A DNA stretch of 64,000 nt from Acidobacteriota bacterium (GCA_013289855.1 JABCZD010000004.1:310001-374000); one strand, 5' to 3'. Shown: positions 9,278-17,972, counted from the stretch's first letter. The notes: a model not told the origin generated them from the sequence alone. Program-made: numbers and translations.

Positions 9278-9736
9278 ATGAAACGTTTTCAAGTTTTGAG
9301 TTTTCGCGTACTGAGCTTTCGGACGTTGCAGCAGCTAGCCGTGACCGCCGGTTTACTGGCGTTATGCAGCTTGCCAGCCACCGTGCGTGCGCAAGACGCC
9401 ACACCGCCGCAGGGTGATGCGGGTCAACAACAATCTGGTCAGATGCGGCATGGTCAGGCTCAGGACAACGAGCTTGCCAAGCTGAATCTTACGGACGATC
9501 AAAAGGCCCAAGTCAAAAAAATCCACGAAGACATGCGAGCCCAGGCAGAAGCGGTGAAGAGTGATTCCACGCTCTCGGCCGATCAACAGCACGCGAAATT
9601 GGAAGGGATCCGCAAGTCTGCCCACGAGCAAGTGAAGCAGCTGCTTACCCCCGACCAACGCAAACAGATGAAGGCCGACGAAATGGCCCGCAAGGCCGCC
9701 CGTCAGCAAGGTGGACAAACCTCTCCACCGCAATAG
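9278..9736 (+). CDS. Spy/CpxP-like periplasmic protein
   Basis: 152 residues: a signal peptide (QLAVTAGLLALCSLPATVRA), a Gln/Gly-rich linker, then helices with LNLTDDQKAQVKKIHEDM and LLTPDQRKQMK, which are LTxxQ-like motifs of the Spy/CpxP family. Spy and CpxP are periplasmic ATP-independent chaperones or envelope-stress sensors. GAGGAGA precedes the ATG. The motif match is good in spacing but the linker and tail are low complexity, so I call the fold and not a precise role. Confidence 0.75.
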   Translation: MKRFQVLSFRVLSFRTLQQLAVTAGLLALCSLPATVRAQDATPPQGDAGQQQSGQMRHGQAQDNELAKLNLTDDQKAQVKKIHEDMRAQAEAVKSDSTLSADQQHAKLEGIRKSAHEQVKQLLTPDQRKQMKADEMARKAARQQGGQTSPPQ

Positions 9737-9875
9737 TAAGCTTTTGTGGCACAGCCGATCCTGGCTGTGCGCGCTAACCAATTCCATCGAGGGGCGACCA
9801 AACCGTCCCTCTTTCGTTTCGCGTTCTAGAGAACTGCATCACGCGGAACTGCGGCGTAGTAGCAGCCGTTTTGAT

Positions 9876-10838
9876 ATGCTGCTCGACGTGCGAAAAGTTT
9901 ATCCCAACCTCTCCCGTCGTCAATTTTCGCCGGCTTTCGGTCGCCTCGCTTCGCGCGTGTTTTTCGGCGCAACTCTTCTTGTTCTATCCGCGCCGCTCTA
10001 CTGGCAAATCGCCTTGTCCGCGCGTAACACCGTCGCTTCGCAGACGCTGCCGCCTTCCGCCACACCAGCCGCGCCGGGCTCCAGCGCAACTACGCCGCAA
10101 AGTGCCCCTGCACCGCGCCCGGCGCCCAACAATTTTCCGAGCAACATCCAGAACAACGTGCTGAACACCGTCGTCCTCGACCCCGCCCACGGCGGCACCG
10201 ACCTCGGCGCCCGCGGTACTGCCGGCATCCGCGAAAGCGAAGTCGTCCTCGAATTTGCCGCGCAAATCCGCCGCGCACTGGAAGCGCAAGGTCTGAACGT
10301 GGTGCAAACCCGCCTCGGTGACGAAAATCCCTCCTTCGACGATCGCTCCGCCATCGCCAACGCGCAACGCGGCGCGGTCTTCGTCACCATTCACATTTCC
10401 TCGACCGGCTTGCCCGGAACCGCACGCGTTTACGTGAACTCGGATCTGCCTACGCCAACGGAGCCTTCCGGATTGATTCCCTGGGATCAGGCGCAGTTCT
10501 CATTCCTCGGCCTGAGCCGCAAATTCGGCGACGCTGTGCAAGGCCTGCTCGCGCAGCGTTTCAAAGGTTCGCCAAACACCGCGCAAACCGCCGCCGTCCG
10601 CCAATTGCGCACCACCGCCGCGCCCGCGATTGCCGTGGAAATTTCCAGCGTCACCGTGGAAAAACGCGAAGACCTCGATCGCATGGCGTCCGGTGTTGCC
10701 GATGCCATTGCCCGCGGCGTCGTCGCGTTCAAGCCGTCCTACGTCGTGCCCGTGGCGCCTGCACTGGGGCAGACGTCGCCCATGGCTTCCGTTGGAACCC
10801 CACCGCCTAACGGGATACCTAAAGGAGCAACTCGATGA
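9876..10838 (+). CDS. N-acetylmuramoyl-L-alanine amidase-like (Amidase_3) protein
   Basis: About 320 residues from ATG 9876. A short cytoplasmic N-terminus is followed by one hydrophobic anchor (RVFFGATLLVLSAPLYW), a Pro/Ala/Ser-rich linker, and an Amidase_3 domain: VVLDPAHGGTDLGARG (first Zn His), the RESEVVLEFA helix (Zn Glu), and VFVTIHIS (second His). A C-terminal Glu region AIAVEISSVT fits the catalytic Glu. The family removes stem peptides from peptidoglycan in the periplasm. The usual SIHAN after the second His is THIS-like here, so activity should be treated as probable, not certain. It overlaps the GerMN gene by ATGA-type coupling. Confidence 0.82.
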   Translation: MLLDVRKVYPNLSRRQFSPAFGRLASRVFFGATLLVLSAPLYWQIALSARNTVASQTLPPSATPAAPGSSATTPQSAPAPRPAPNNFPSNIQNNVLNTVVLDPAHGGTDLGARGTAGIRESEVVLEFAAQIRRALEAQGLNVVQTRLGDENPSFDDRSAIANAQRGAVFVTIHISSTGLPGTARVYVNSDLPTPTEPSGLIPWDQAQFSFLGLSRKFGDAVQGLLAQRFKGSPNTAQTAAVRQLRTTAAPAIAVEISSVTVEKREDLDRMASGVADAIARGVVAFKPSYVVPVAPALGQTSPMASVGTPPPNGIPKGATR

Positions 10839-11461
10839 CGCCCCGTTGGCGCGTTTGGATCATCGTTGCGCTGGCCGCTGTTGTGGGTGCCGCCGCCGTG
10901 TATTTCCCCACGCTTCGGCAACGCGTAAAACAAACCGCGAAGATTGCCCAACAAACCGAAGAGCAAGCCCGCCGCGAACTCACGCAACCGTTCCTCGGCA
11001 ACTCTGGCGATCCGCGGGTCAAAGCGAAACTCTTCTGGGCTTCGCGCGCGGACGATGAAGCCCTCACTCCTGTCACCGTCGACTTGCCTCTGGGCAGCGA
11101 TCCCGTCCTCCGCGCCAAACAAGTTTTGAATTCGCTGCTCGCCGGCCCCGTCGACACCGAATTGCGCACGCTGCCTCCCGACGCCGCGTTGCTGGAATTT
11201 TATTTGCTGCCCAACGGCACCGGCGTCGCCGATTTTTCCGAAGCGCTGGCCACTTCCACGCCCTCGGGAATCGCCAGCGAACAGCTAGCGGTGGAATCCA
11301 TCGCGCGCACTCTGGAAGCGAACGTCCCGCAAGTAAAACGCCTAAAAATTTTAATCCACGGCCAGGAAGTAGATACGCTAGCGGGTCATCTGGATTTAAC
11401 CGGCACGTTCACGTTGTTCCCGGCGCCAGCACTACCCGCCGCAACAACAAAAAAGCCGTAA
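10835..11461 (+). CDS. GerMN-domain membrane-anchored protein
   Basis: 208 residues: an N-terminal membrane segment (VWIIVALAAVVGAAAVYFP), a charged coil, then a GerMN domain with LFWASRADDEALTPVTVDLP, LLAGPVDTELRTLPPDAALLEF, DFSEALAT and VKRLKILIHGQEVDTLAGHLD. GerMN domains occur in spore germination protein GerM and in the lipoprotein LpqB, and in non-spore-formers are often next to peptidoglycan amidases, as here. The start overlaps the amidase stop (ATGA at 10835-10838), indicating coupled translation and a shared cell-envelope role. Confidence 0.85.
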   Translation: MTPRWRVWIIVALAAVVGAAAVYFPTLRQRVKQTAKIAQQTEEQARRELTQPFLGNSGDPRVKAKLFWASRADDEALTPVTVDLPLGSDPVLRAKQVLNSLLAGPVDTELRTLPPDAALLEFYLLPNGTGVADFSEALATSTPSGIASEQLAVESIARTLEANVPQVKRLKILIHGQEVDTLAGHLDLTGTFTLFPAPALPAATTKKP

Positions 11462-11500
11462 CCGCCCGGCCGCCGTTTTTGATTTTTGCCAATGTTCGCT

Positions 11501-11655
11501 TTTGACCTTGCCTTCGTAGGGGCACGACATGCCGTGTCCGCCGATGCGACGGCAGGATTCAATCCTTTGTAATGGCGCAACATGTTGCGCGGTTTTTGTT
11601 TTTTTTTTGACTTTCGCCTTTGACGTTGCCTTTGTAGGGGCGCAGCATGCTGCGC
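11501..11655. repeat. cluster of three REP-like palindromic units
   Basis: The intergenic space holds two near-identical copies of TTTGACnTTGCCTTnGTAGG (11501-11520 and 11619-11638) and three palindromic cores: CGACATGCCG-like (11525-11534), GCGCAACATGTTGCGC (11575-11590) and GCGCAGCATGCTGCGC (11640-11655). The first and third cores directly follow the direct repeat. The architecture resembles bacterial REP/BIME elements. Confidence 0.6.
11575..11608 (+). terminator. palindrome plus T-tract, probable terminator
   Basis: The perfect 16-base palindrome GCGCAACATGTTGCGC is followed by GG and a long T-rich run to 11608. It would fold as a GC-rich stem before U's, downstream of the GerMN gene, and so probably ends that transcript. 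Confidence 0.55.
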
Positions 11656-11746
11656 TCCTTCTCGGCACGATCTATACAATTCCATGATTCGGTTCTGACC
11701 AAACGCAGCAACGCAACGTAACGCAAAAACGCAACGAAAGGACTTC

Positions 11747-12502
11747 ATGAGCCTCACCGCAAAACAACGTTCCGACGGCCGCTCCCCAGATCAAATGCGC
11801 GCCCTGAAAATAACTCCCGATTTCATCTCCACCGCCGAAGGCAGCGTGCTGATCGAATTAGGCAAGACGCGTGTAATCTGTACCGCCACCGTCGACGACG
11901 GCGTCCCCGGCTTCCTGAAAGGCAGCGGCAAAGGCTGGGTCACCAGCGAATACGGCATGCTGCCGCGCGCCACCGAAGAACGCACCTCGCGCGAAGCCAC
12001 CCGCGGCAAGCAATCCGGCCGCACGCTGGAAATTCAGCGCCTGATCGGCCGTTCGTTGCGCGCCATCACCGATCAAGAAGCTTTAGGCGAGCGCACCGTT
12101 TGGCTCGATTGCGACGTAATCCAAGCCGATGGCGGCACTCGCACCGCCAGCATCACCGGCGCATTCGTAGCGCTAGCACTGGCGTTCCAGCGTTTGGTCG
12201 CTGCCGGCATTCTAAAAACTTCGCCGCTGATCGACACGGTAGCCGCCACCAGCGTAGGCATCGTCGACGATCGCGCTCTTCTAGATCTAGCCTACGAAGA
12301 AGACTCCCGCGCCGAAGTCGACATGAACGTAGTCATGACCGGCAGCGGCCACTTCGTGGAAATCCAAGCCACCGCCGAAGGCCGCCCCTTCTCCGGCAGC
12401 GAAATGCAAGATTTGCTAGCGTTAGCCGCCGCCGGCATCCGCCGCCTAAGCGAAGAACAGCGCACCATAGTCCCACTGAAATTCAGCACGCGTGCCCGCT
12501 AA
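11747..12502 (+). CDS. rph: ribonuclease PH
   Basis: 251 residues, a usual length for the family. It is a phosphate-dependent 3'-5' exonuclease that trims tRNA 3' ends. Features seen: [11 protein letters not shown] near the N-terminus, [39 protein letters not shown] (phosphate and RNA-binding Arg), [27 protein letters not shown] and the C-terminal [23 protein letters not shown] precedes ATG 11747. It is followed 12 bases later by the dITP/XTP pyrophosphatase gene, a common pairing in bacteria. Confidence 0.97.
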   Translation: MSLTAKQRSDGRSPDQMRALKITPDFISTAEGSVLIELGKTRVICTATVDDGVPGFLKGSGKGWVTSEYGMLPRATEERTSREATRGKQSGRTLEIQRLIGRSLRAITDQEALGERTVWLDCDVIQADGGTRTASITGAFVALALAFQRLVAAGILKTSPLIDTVAATSVGIVDDRALLDLAYEEDSRAEVDMNVVMTGSGHFVEIQATAEGRPFSGSEMQDLLALAAAGIRRLSEEQRTIVPLKFSTRAR

Positions 12503-12514
12503 CGTCACAGCAAT

Positions 12515-13141
12515 ATGACCGGCAATTTGTTTCTCGCCTCCTCGAATGAAGGAAAGCTGGCAGAATTCATTGCGCTAGCCGGGTCCACGACGTCCGGAGC
12601 GCCGCCTTTCAAGCTGGCCTTACTGTCGAATTTCTCCTCCTTTCTCGCGTTTGACGAAAGTGCTCCGACGTTTGCCGAAAACGCCGCAGGCAAAGCCCTG
12701 CACTATTCACGCCTTGCGGAGTGCCGCGTCCTGGCCGACGATTCCGGCCTGGTAGTCCCCGCACTGGACGGCGCACCTGGCGTGAAATCAGCGCGTTACG
12801 CTGGCGCCAACGCGACGAGTGAACAGCGCAACGAAAAATTACTCGACGCCATGCACAACCTAACCGGCGAACACCGCCGCGCCTACTTCGTCTGCGTTCT
12901 GGCGGTAGCGGAAAGAGGCCGACCCATCGCAGTAATCAGCGCCCGCGCCGACGGCGAAATTCTGTCAGCCCCACGCGGCGCCGCTGGCTTCGGCTACGAC
13001 CCAATTTTCTACATCCGCGAACTACACAAGACCTTTGCTGAACTGACCTCCGAAGAAAAAAGTAGAATCAGCCATCGTGGCAAAGCTTTCCGTCGACTAC
13101 TGGAAGTTATAACCGCTTCCTCCCATTTGGCGCACTCTTAG
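12515..13141 (+). CDS. rdgB: dITP/XTP pyrophosphatase (RdgB/HAM1 family)
   Basis: 208 residues. The protein begins with the nucleotide-binding LASSNEGKLAEF (family SNxxKxxE), continues with PTFAENAAGKALHYS, then VLADDSGLVVPALDGAPGVKSARYAG (the metal-binding Asp pair), and ends with GFGYDPIFY, SHRGKAF and Arg. It hydrolyses non-canonical purine triphosphates to monophosphates so they are not built into DNA or RNA. It lies directly downstream of rph, probably cotranscribed. No frameshift or missing motif. Confidence 0.95.
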   Translation: MTGNLFLASSNEGKLAEFIALAGSTTSGAPPFKLALLSNFSSFLAFDESAPTFAENAAGKALHYSRLAECRVLADDSGLVVPALDGAPGVKSARYAGANATSEQRNEKLLDAMHNLTGEHRRAYFVCVLAVAERGRPIAVISARADGEILSAPRGAAGFGYDPIFYIRELHKTFAELTSEEKSRISHRGKAFRRLLEVITASSHLAHS

Positions 13142-13226
13142 GGACGAGCCCCGCGCCTTTTTCGGAGCGATGCGCGAACATCGCGAATAGCGCGGCGGCA
13201 GATGCGGTGTGTTATTCTGCGCGATC

Positions 13227-13973
13227 ATGAAAAAGCCCAAAATCGTTAAGAGCAAAAAGCCAGCGGCCGCTCAGAAATCCACCAAGAAATCGGCGCCGCC
13301 AGCCAAAGGAAAGCGCAGCGGATCCGCGACAGCGGGAACCGATCCGCAGCGCGTCGCCGCGATACTGGCTGGCCTGGATGCGATGTATCCGGATGCGGTT
13401 TGCGAGTTGACGCATGCGAATCCGTTTCAGTTGCTGATTTCCACGATACTTTCGGCGCAGTGTACTGATGTGCGCGTGAATCAAGTGACCGCGGAGCTTT
13501 ATAAAAAATATAAGACGCCGGAGGATTTCGCGTACGCCACGCCGTCGGAACTGGAGCAGGAGATTCGGCCAACGGGATTCTTTCGCAATAAAACAAAATC
13601 GGTGATGGGCGCGAGCAAAGCGATTGTGGAACAGTTTGGCGGCGTGGTGCCACGCACGATGGAAGAGATTCTGACGCTGCCGGGCGTGGCGCGAAAAACC
13701 GGAAACGTGGTGCTTGGTTCGGGATATGGAATCGCCGTGGGCGTGGTGGTGGATACGCACGTAATTCGCCTGTCCAACCGGCTGGATCTGACGCACAACA
13801 CGGACCCGAAAAAGATCGAGCAGGATTTGATGAAGATTCTGCCGCAGTCGAAATGGATCCAGTTTTCGCACCAATTGATTTGGCACGGACGAAGAATTTG
13901 CGTGGCGCGCAAGCCGCGCTGTACCGAGTGCAAGCTGGAACAATTGTGCTACGCAAAAGACAAGACCGTTTAA
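13227..13973 (+). CDS. nth: endonuclease III (DNA glycosylase/AP lyase)
   Basis: 249 residues from ATG 13227, longer than E. coli Nth (211) because of a Lys/Ala-rich N-terminal tail of about 45 residues. The core shows STILSAQCTDVRVN, the helix-hairpin-helix LPGVARKTGNVVLG with the catalytic Lys, the catalytic Asp in VVDTHVIRLSNRL, and the iron-sulfur ligands C-x6-C-x2-C-x5-C (CVARKPRCTECKLEQLC). It excises oxidised pyrimidines and cuts the abasic site. The basic tail may aid DNA binding or be partly non-coding if a later start is used. Confidence 0.95.
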   Translation: MKKPKIVKSKKPAAAQKSTKKSAPPAKGKRSGSATAGTDPQRVAAILAGLDAMYPDAVCELTHANPFQLLISTILSAQCTDVRVNQVTAELYKKYKTPEDFAYATPSELEQEIRPTGFFRNKTKSVMGASKAIVEQFGGVVPRTMEEILTLPGVARKTGNVVLGSGYGIAVGVVVDTHVIRLSNRLDLTHNTDPKKIEQDLMKILPQSKWIQFSHQLIWHGRRICVARKPRCTECKLEQLCYAKDKTV

Positions 13974-14026
13974 GAAATAGTCGTGACAGAAGAAGTGACG
14001 AGTGGTGAGTGACGAGCTAACGCGAG

Positions 14027-14869
14027 TCATATGGTCTTCTCTGGCAGGTGGTGCGCGACACTCGACGGTTTGAGCAGAGTGCCGCTGCGCTGCAGGCGGC
14101 GGGATTCGGTGAGATAAAAATGCAACAGCGCGGCTGCTTCCTGGTAGGACAATCCCTCGGGGCGAATGTTGGAGATGCAATTGCGGTCGGCGTCGCTGCG
14201 GCCGGCGCGCGGATCCCAGGTGATGTAGATGCCCAGACTGTCTGGAGAGCTGAGTCCGGGGCGCTCGCCGATGAGGATTACGCTGGCTTTTGCGGCGAGA
14301 ATTTCGCCGATGGGATCGGCAATGGCGACGCGGGCCTGTTCGACCACGCAGATCGGCGCGATTTTCCAGCTGGCATCGAGAAGCGGAAGCACGGCGTCGA
14401 GAAGCTGCCGAGCGTGGCGGTCCACGGCCAGTGCGGAAAGGCCGTCGGCAATTACAAAGACCAGGTCATAAACGCCGGCAGGTTCCCGATCTTTCGCGGA
14501 AATATTTTTGAGCGCAGTCTCCGAATTGCCGCTCAGCGTGCGGCCGAAGGCGGGATTACGCAGATAGTCGGCGCGCGTAGCGGCGGCGCTGGTCAGTATC
14601 AGATTTGCGAGCTTTCGCTGGTCGAGGCCACGTATCAAGGCTGGGACATCGAGGGTGGCGTGCACCGCGTCACGGGCCTGCGCTGTCGCTAACTGCAAAC
14701 CTAAAATTTCTGACGTGGTTAGACTGTGGCCGGTGCGTTGCAGTTGGACGCGCGCGGGCGTGTAGCTATTGAGCGATGGCTGAGACAACCTCGTTGGAGT
14801 TGCGGAAGGCGCATAGGCAGGAGTGCCTATGCTACTACCGGCGAGCGAGTCGTGGAACTTTTCGTTCAC
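14027..14869 (-). CDS. eutC: ethanolamine ammonia-lyase small subunit
   Basis: About 280 residues from GTG 14869. That start is favoured because AAGGAAATCTCTC precedes it and it overlaps the eutB stop as GTGA; an ATG at 14950 would overlap eutB by 85 bases. Family features seen: TAQARDAV, YLRNPAFGRTLS, DLVFVIADGLSALAV, VVEQARVAIADPIGEILAAK, VILIGERPGLSSPDSLGIYI and DADRNCISNIRPEGLSYQEAA. It forms, with EutB, the adenosylcobalamin-dependent enzyme that turns ethanolamine into acetaldehyde and ammonia. No microcompartment shell, EutE or EutA gene is nearby. Confidence 0.93.
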   Translation of the reverse strand: MNEKFHDSLAGSSIGTPAYAPSATPTRLSQPSLNSYTPARVQLQRTGHSLTTSEILGLQLATAQARDAVHATLDVPALIRGLDQRKLANLILTSAAATRADYLRNPAFGRTLSGNSETALKNISAKDREPAGVYDLVFVIADGLSALAVDRHARQLLDAVLPLLDASWKIAPICVVEQARVAIADPIGEILAAKASVILIGERPGLSSPDSLGIYITWDPRAGRSDADRNCISNIRPEGLSYQEAAALLHFYLTESRRLQRSGTLLKPSSVAHHLPEKTI

Positions 14870-16239
14870 GAGAGATTTCCTTCGCGGGGATTCGTGTTCG
14901 GCAATAGCGCCTGGACGGTGAGTTGGCGATGAGTGGATTGCTGCATCCATTGCTCGAATTCTGGCGCGGGGCGAAGATTTAAGACGCCGCGGAGATAGAG
15001 CGCGTCGTGAAACGAAGAAGTTTGATAATTGAGCATGATGTCGTCGCCGCCAGGAATGCCCATGATGTAGTTGACGCCGGCGACGGCGAGGAGAGTTAAA
15101 AGCGTGTCCATGTCGTCTTGATCGGCGGCGGCGTGATTGGTGTAGCAGACGTCGCAGCCCATGGGCAGGCCCAATAATTTTCCGCAGAAATGGTCTTCGA
15201 GACCGGCGCGGATGATCTGCTTTCCATCGTACAAATATTCCGGGCCGATGAAACCGACCACGGTATTTACAAGCATGGGACGAAAGTGCCGCGCGACTGC
15301 GTAGGCGCGAGCTTCCAGTGTTTGTTGATCACAGCCGTGATACGCGTTGGCGGAGAGCGAACTTCCCTGTCCTGTTTCAAAATACATGATGTTGTCGCCG
15401 ATGGTGCCGCGTTTTAGTTCGCGCGCGGCCTGGTGAGCTTCGGCGATGAGCGCCAGATTGATGCCGAAAGAAGTGTTCGTGGCTTCAGTGCCGCCGATGG
15501 ATTGGAAAACCAGGTCGATGGGCGCGCCCTGTTTCATGGCGGCCATTTGCGTGGTGAGATGCGCGAGGACGCAGCTTTGCGTGGGAATGGAGAATTTCTC
15601 GCGAACGAAATCAATCAAGCGGAGGAGTGTGGTGACGATGTCAGGATTGTCGGTCGCCGGGTTGATGCCGATTACGGCGTCACCGGAACCCAGAGAAAGG
15701 CCGTCAACGATGCTGGCGGCGATTCCGGCGGGATCATCGGTGGGATGATTGGGCTGCAAGCGGGTGGAGAGGCGTCCGGGAAGGCCAACGGTGGTGCGGA
15801 AGCGGGTGACTACGCGGATTTTCTGAGCTACCGAAATCAAATCTTGCGCCTGCATCAATTTGGAAACTGCTGCGGCCATTTCCGGCGTGACGCCAGGTGC
15901 TAACGCGGCCAGTGAGTCGGTGGTGGCTTCGGTAGAAAGTAGCCAGTCGCGGAATTGACCGACGGTGAAACTGGCGATGGGGGCGAACGCGTCGCGGTCG
16001 TGACTGTCGAAGATCAGGCGGGTGACCTCGTCTGATTCATAGGGGACAACGGCCTCGGATAAGAAGGTGGTCAGCGGGAGGTCGGCAAGAGCGAAGCGGG
16101 CGGCTACGCGTTCTTCCTGAGTTTCGGCGGCGATGCCAGCGAGTTGGTCGCCGGAGCGAAGCGGGGAGGCTCTGGCGAGGAGTTCGCGCAGGGAGTTGAA
16201 GTGGTAGGTGGTGCCGCGGATGGCGTGGCGGAAGGGCAT
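14866..16239 (-). CDS. eutB: ethanolamine ammonia-lyase large subunit
   Basis: 457 residues from ATG 16239, where similarity to EutB begins (FRHAIRGTTYHFNSLRELLA, then RSGDQLAGIAAET). Other recognisable stretches are GLPGRLSTRLQPNHPTDDP, GDAVIGINPATDN, FQSIGGTEATNTSFGI, MYFETGQGSSLSANAYHG, GFIGPEYLYDGKQIIRAGLEDHF and MGCDVCYTNHAAADQDDMD, which are the substrate and cobalamin-pocket regions of the TIM barrel. The in-frame extension to 16473 is repeat-like and not conserved in style. It is the first gene of a two-gene operon with eutC. Confidence 0.95.
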   Translation of the reverse strand: MPFRHAIRGTTYHFNSLRELLARASPLRSGDQLAGIAAETQEERVAARFALADLPLTTFLSEAVVPYESDEVTRLIFDSHDRDAFAPIASFTVGQFRDWLLSTEATTDSLAALAPGVTPEMAAAVSKLMQAQDLISVAQKIRVVTRFRTTVGLPGRLSTRLQPNHPTDDPAGIAASIVDGLSLGSGDAVIGINPATDNPDIVTTLLRLIDFVREKFSIPTQSCVLAHLTTQMAAMKQGAPIDLVFQSIGGTEATNTSFGINLALIAEAHQAARELKRGTIGDNIMYFETGQGSSLSANAYHGCDQQTLEARAYAVARHFRPMLVNTVVGFIGPEYLYDGKQIIRAGLEDHFCGKLLGLPMGCDVCYTNHAAADQDDMDTLLTLLAVAGVNYIMGIPGGDDIMLNYQTSSFHDALYLRGVLNLRPAPEFEQWMQQSTHRQLTVQALLPNTNPREGNLS

Positions 16240-16336
16240 GGTGGGTGGTTCGATTTTCGGGTTGGAGTTTAGCAGGTGCGGCAGCGGTGAGAGATGCCGG
16301 TTTGGCTGGGGCGGTGGCGATTTTAGGAGCGAATGG

Positions 16337-16476
16337 GGGTACCCCCACCCCCGTGCTTTGCGAAAGAGTATCATTCTAAAGAGGTTAGACGGTACGTCTA
16401 CGAAAGAGTGGTTTAGTGGGGAGGCGGAAAGTCTGAGCGAGTGCGATACCCTACCCCCGGGTGTTTTTGGCAAAGA
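16337..16476. repeat. two diverged copies of a GGTACCCCCACCCCCG-type repeat
   Basis: Copy one starts GGTACCCCCACCCCCGTG near 16337 and ends GCGAAAGAGT; copy two starts GATACCCTACCCCCGGGTG near 16443 and ends GGCAAAGAGT. Both have the order pyrimidine-rich block, GTG, T-run, AAAGAGT, so they are related units about 105 bases apart. Confidence 0.5.
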
Positions 16477-16910
16477 GTGCGCAAGTTATTGCAATTGCGT
16501 AGGATACACGAAATTGTGAATTGAGAAGAGTGTGTAACGTATTGAAAATAAAGGGTCGTGGTTTCGGGGATTGCGGCGCGGAGAGCTGTAGAGTGCGCGG
16601 TTCGGAGGGTGGTTGCGCTGGTGTCGGTATCTCGCGAAAGGTCGACTGACTTGATAGGAACGCGGGCTGGGAAAGATGCAAGGCGAACATGGGGAACAGT
16701 AGCACGGTAATGTTGCTGTGTCAAGTCAATTACTTATGGGTAATTCATTCGAACGACTTGCGCGTTCGAACGGCGGGAGTCTAAGAGCACGAATTCGGGG
16801 GAAGCTTCGCTGATCGGCTTGGGCATTGATAAGTCGTCTCGCTGAAGGACTATCCGCTTGTGCCGGTGGGTGGGGGGCGTTAGGATGCGGTCGTTGGAGA
16901 TGAGGGCTAA

Positions 16911-17058
16911 GAAAGGCGACCGCCGCAGACGGTGGCCGCTACAACGGCAACGACAACAAGATGGCACCCGCAATGCGACGACAAGATGACGCCCTGAAGG
17001 GCGTCGCTACAACGGCAACCGCAAGTGCAACGGCAACGGCAGCGACGGAAGGCCGCTA
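16911..17058. repeat. REP-like array (GACGCC/GGCGTC hairpins with CGCTACAACGGCAAC)
   Basis: Units read GACCGCCGCAGACGGTGGCC then GCTACAACGGCAACGACAA, followed by GACGCCCTGAAGGGCGTC then GCTACAACGGCAACCGCAA. Each unit is a short hairpin followed by the shared GCTACAACGGCAAC tail. A related unit (GTCCGCCGCAGACGGCGGCC then GCTACAAAG) lies at 17857-17885. Confidence 0.6.
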
Positions 17059-17077
17059 ACGGGCCTTGGAGGTGAAT

Positions 17078-17380
17078 ATGCTGGGAGGGCGGAGTTGGGA
17101 TAGTTGGATTGCGGAGTATGCGGAGGGGCATCAGCATCCGGTGAATCGGATTACGCATACGTTTGGGATACCGCTCATTATTGTTTCGGGACCGGTGGCG
17201 TTGGCGGGGATTTTTAGGCACCGGCTATTGTGGGTGGCGCTGGGATTGTTTGTGTTTGGGTGGGTGCTGCAGTTTATTGGACATGCGGCGGAGGGCAAGC
17301 CGCCGGAGTTTTTTAAGGATTGGCGATTTTTGCTGGTGGGGTCGCGGTGGTGGGCGGCGAAGATGCGGGGGAAGGCGTAA
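17078..17380 (+). CDS. Mpo1-like/DUF962 family small membrane protein
   Basis: 100 residues with two to three hydrophobic segments. It contains the DUF962 hallmarks: the SWDSWIAEYAEGHQHPVNRITH segment with conserved His and Asn, THTFGIPLIIVSGPVAL, and QFIGHAAEGKPPEFFKDWRFL with the second conserved His. Yeast Mpo1 of this family is an iron-dependent dioxygenase acting on 2-hydroxy fatty acids in the ER; bacterial members are inner-membrane proteins of unproven role. GGAGG lies before ATG 17078, which rejects the upstream TTG 17066. No operon partner. Confidence 0.85.
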   Translation: MLGGRSWDSWIAEYAEGHQHPVNRITHTFGIPLIIVSGPVALAGIFRHRLLWVALGLFVFGWVLQFIGHAAEGKPPEFFKDWRFLLVGSRWWAAKMRGKA

Positions 17381-17410
17381 CGGTGCGGCGGCGGAGCAAC
17401 CTTGCCCGGA

Positions 17411-17671
17411 CTATTTCCTGCGGTGACTGCTGGGAATTTTTGTATCGCCGTAGACTTCGTCCGGGTGTTTTTGCAGGTTTTCATTGGGAGGGTTTTCCGT
17501 TTCTGGCGACGGCGGAGTTTCGCGCTTGGTAGCGGGAACCTGATTTTCTTGCGGGTTGGTAACGTCTTCCACACTTTTTCTTTGGGCGCGCGCAGGAGTT
17601 GCTTTTGGAGTGTTGGGCGCCGGGAAATTGCGATTTACGGTGTTTCGGGCGGTTGATCGTTTGGATGGCAT
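17411..17671 (-). CDS. small hydrophilic Pro/Asn/Lys-rich protein, unknown
   Basis: 86 residues starting at ATG 17671, preceded by AGAGGA six bases upstream. The product is basic and disordered-looking (MPSKRSTARNTVNRNFPAPN at the start, many Pro, Glu, Asn and Thr), with no hydrophobic segment. The good ribosome site argues for a real gene, but I recognise no family and cannot assign a role. It is convergent with the DUF962 gene, the two stops being 30 bases apart. Confidence 0.55.
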   Translation of the reverse strand: MPSKRSTARNTVNRNFPAPNTPKATPARAQRKSVEDVTNPQENQVPATKRETPPSPETENPPNENLQKHPDEVYGDTKIPSSHRRK

Positions 17672-17856
17672 GTATTCCTCTCTTGCTTGCTCTTGAAGTG
17701 ACAGCAAATCAAGACAATGAGATTTCCGCGTTGCAGCGGCATTGCGCTGCTTGGACCACCTTGTTCCAATGGGCTGGCTGGAACTATCGGGTGTTGCGTG
17801 TAGGGATGCGTGCAGTGAAACGTACCCGGTTCGAGCAGGAATAGAGCGCCGAAAGA

Positions 17857-17972
17857 CGTCCGCCGCAGACGGCGGCCGCTACAAAGAAAAAGCGATGTCG
17901 CTACGATGGTGCTCGTGTTTAGTGTGAGAAAGCGGCGTCAAGCCGCCGCACTGCAAAAATTATTCTTCGCGG
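17857..17972. repeat. REP-like unit and ADOP-flanking repeat
   Basis: 17857-17885 repeats the hairpin-plus-GCTACAA unit seen at 16911. 17927-17972 (GAGAAAGCGGCGTCA, GCCGCCGCACT, AAATTATTCTTCGCGG) recurs in diverged form at 20511-20582, on the other side of the permease gene; its last part overlaps the permease stop codon. Confidence 0.55.

Larger units (their letters stand above)
16240..17077. other. long intergenic stretch with repeats, no convincing gene
   Basis: Over 830 bases without a supported gene. It holds two copies of a CCCCC-rich repeat (16337-16476) and REP-like units at 16911-17058. Reading frames here are short, of odd composition and lack ribosome sites. Confidence 0.6.

Noticed and set aside
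16413..16724. 103-residue minus-strand frame in the eutB upstream spacer
   Set aside because: It runs through the C-rich repeat copy and has atypical composition without a ribosome site.
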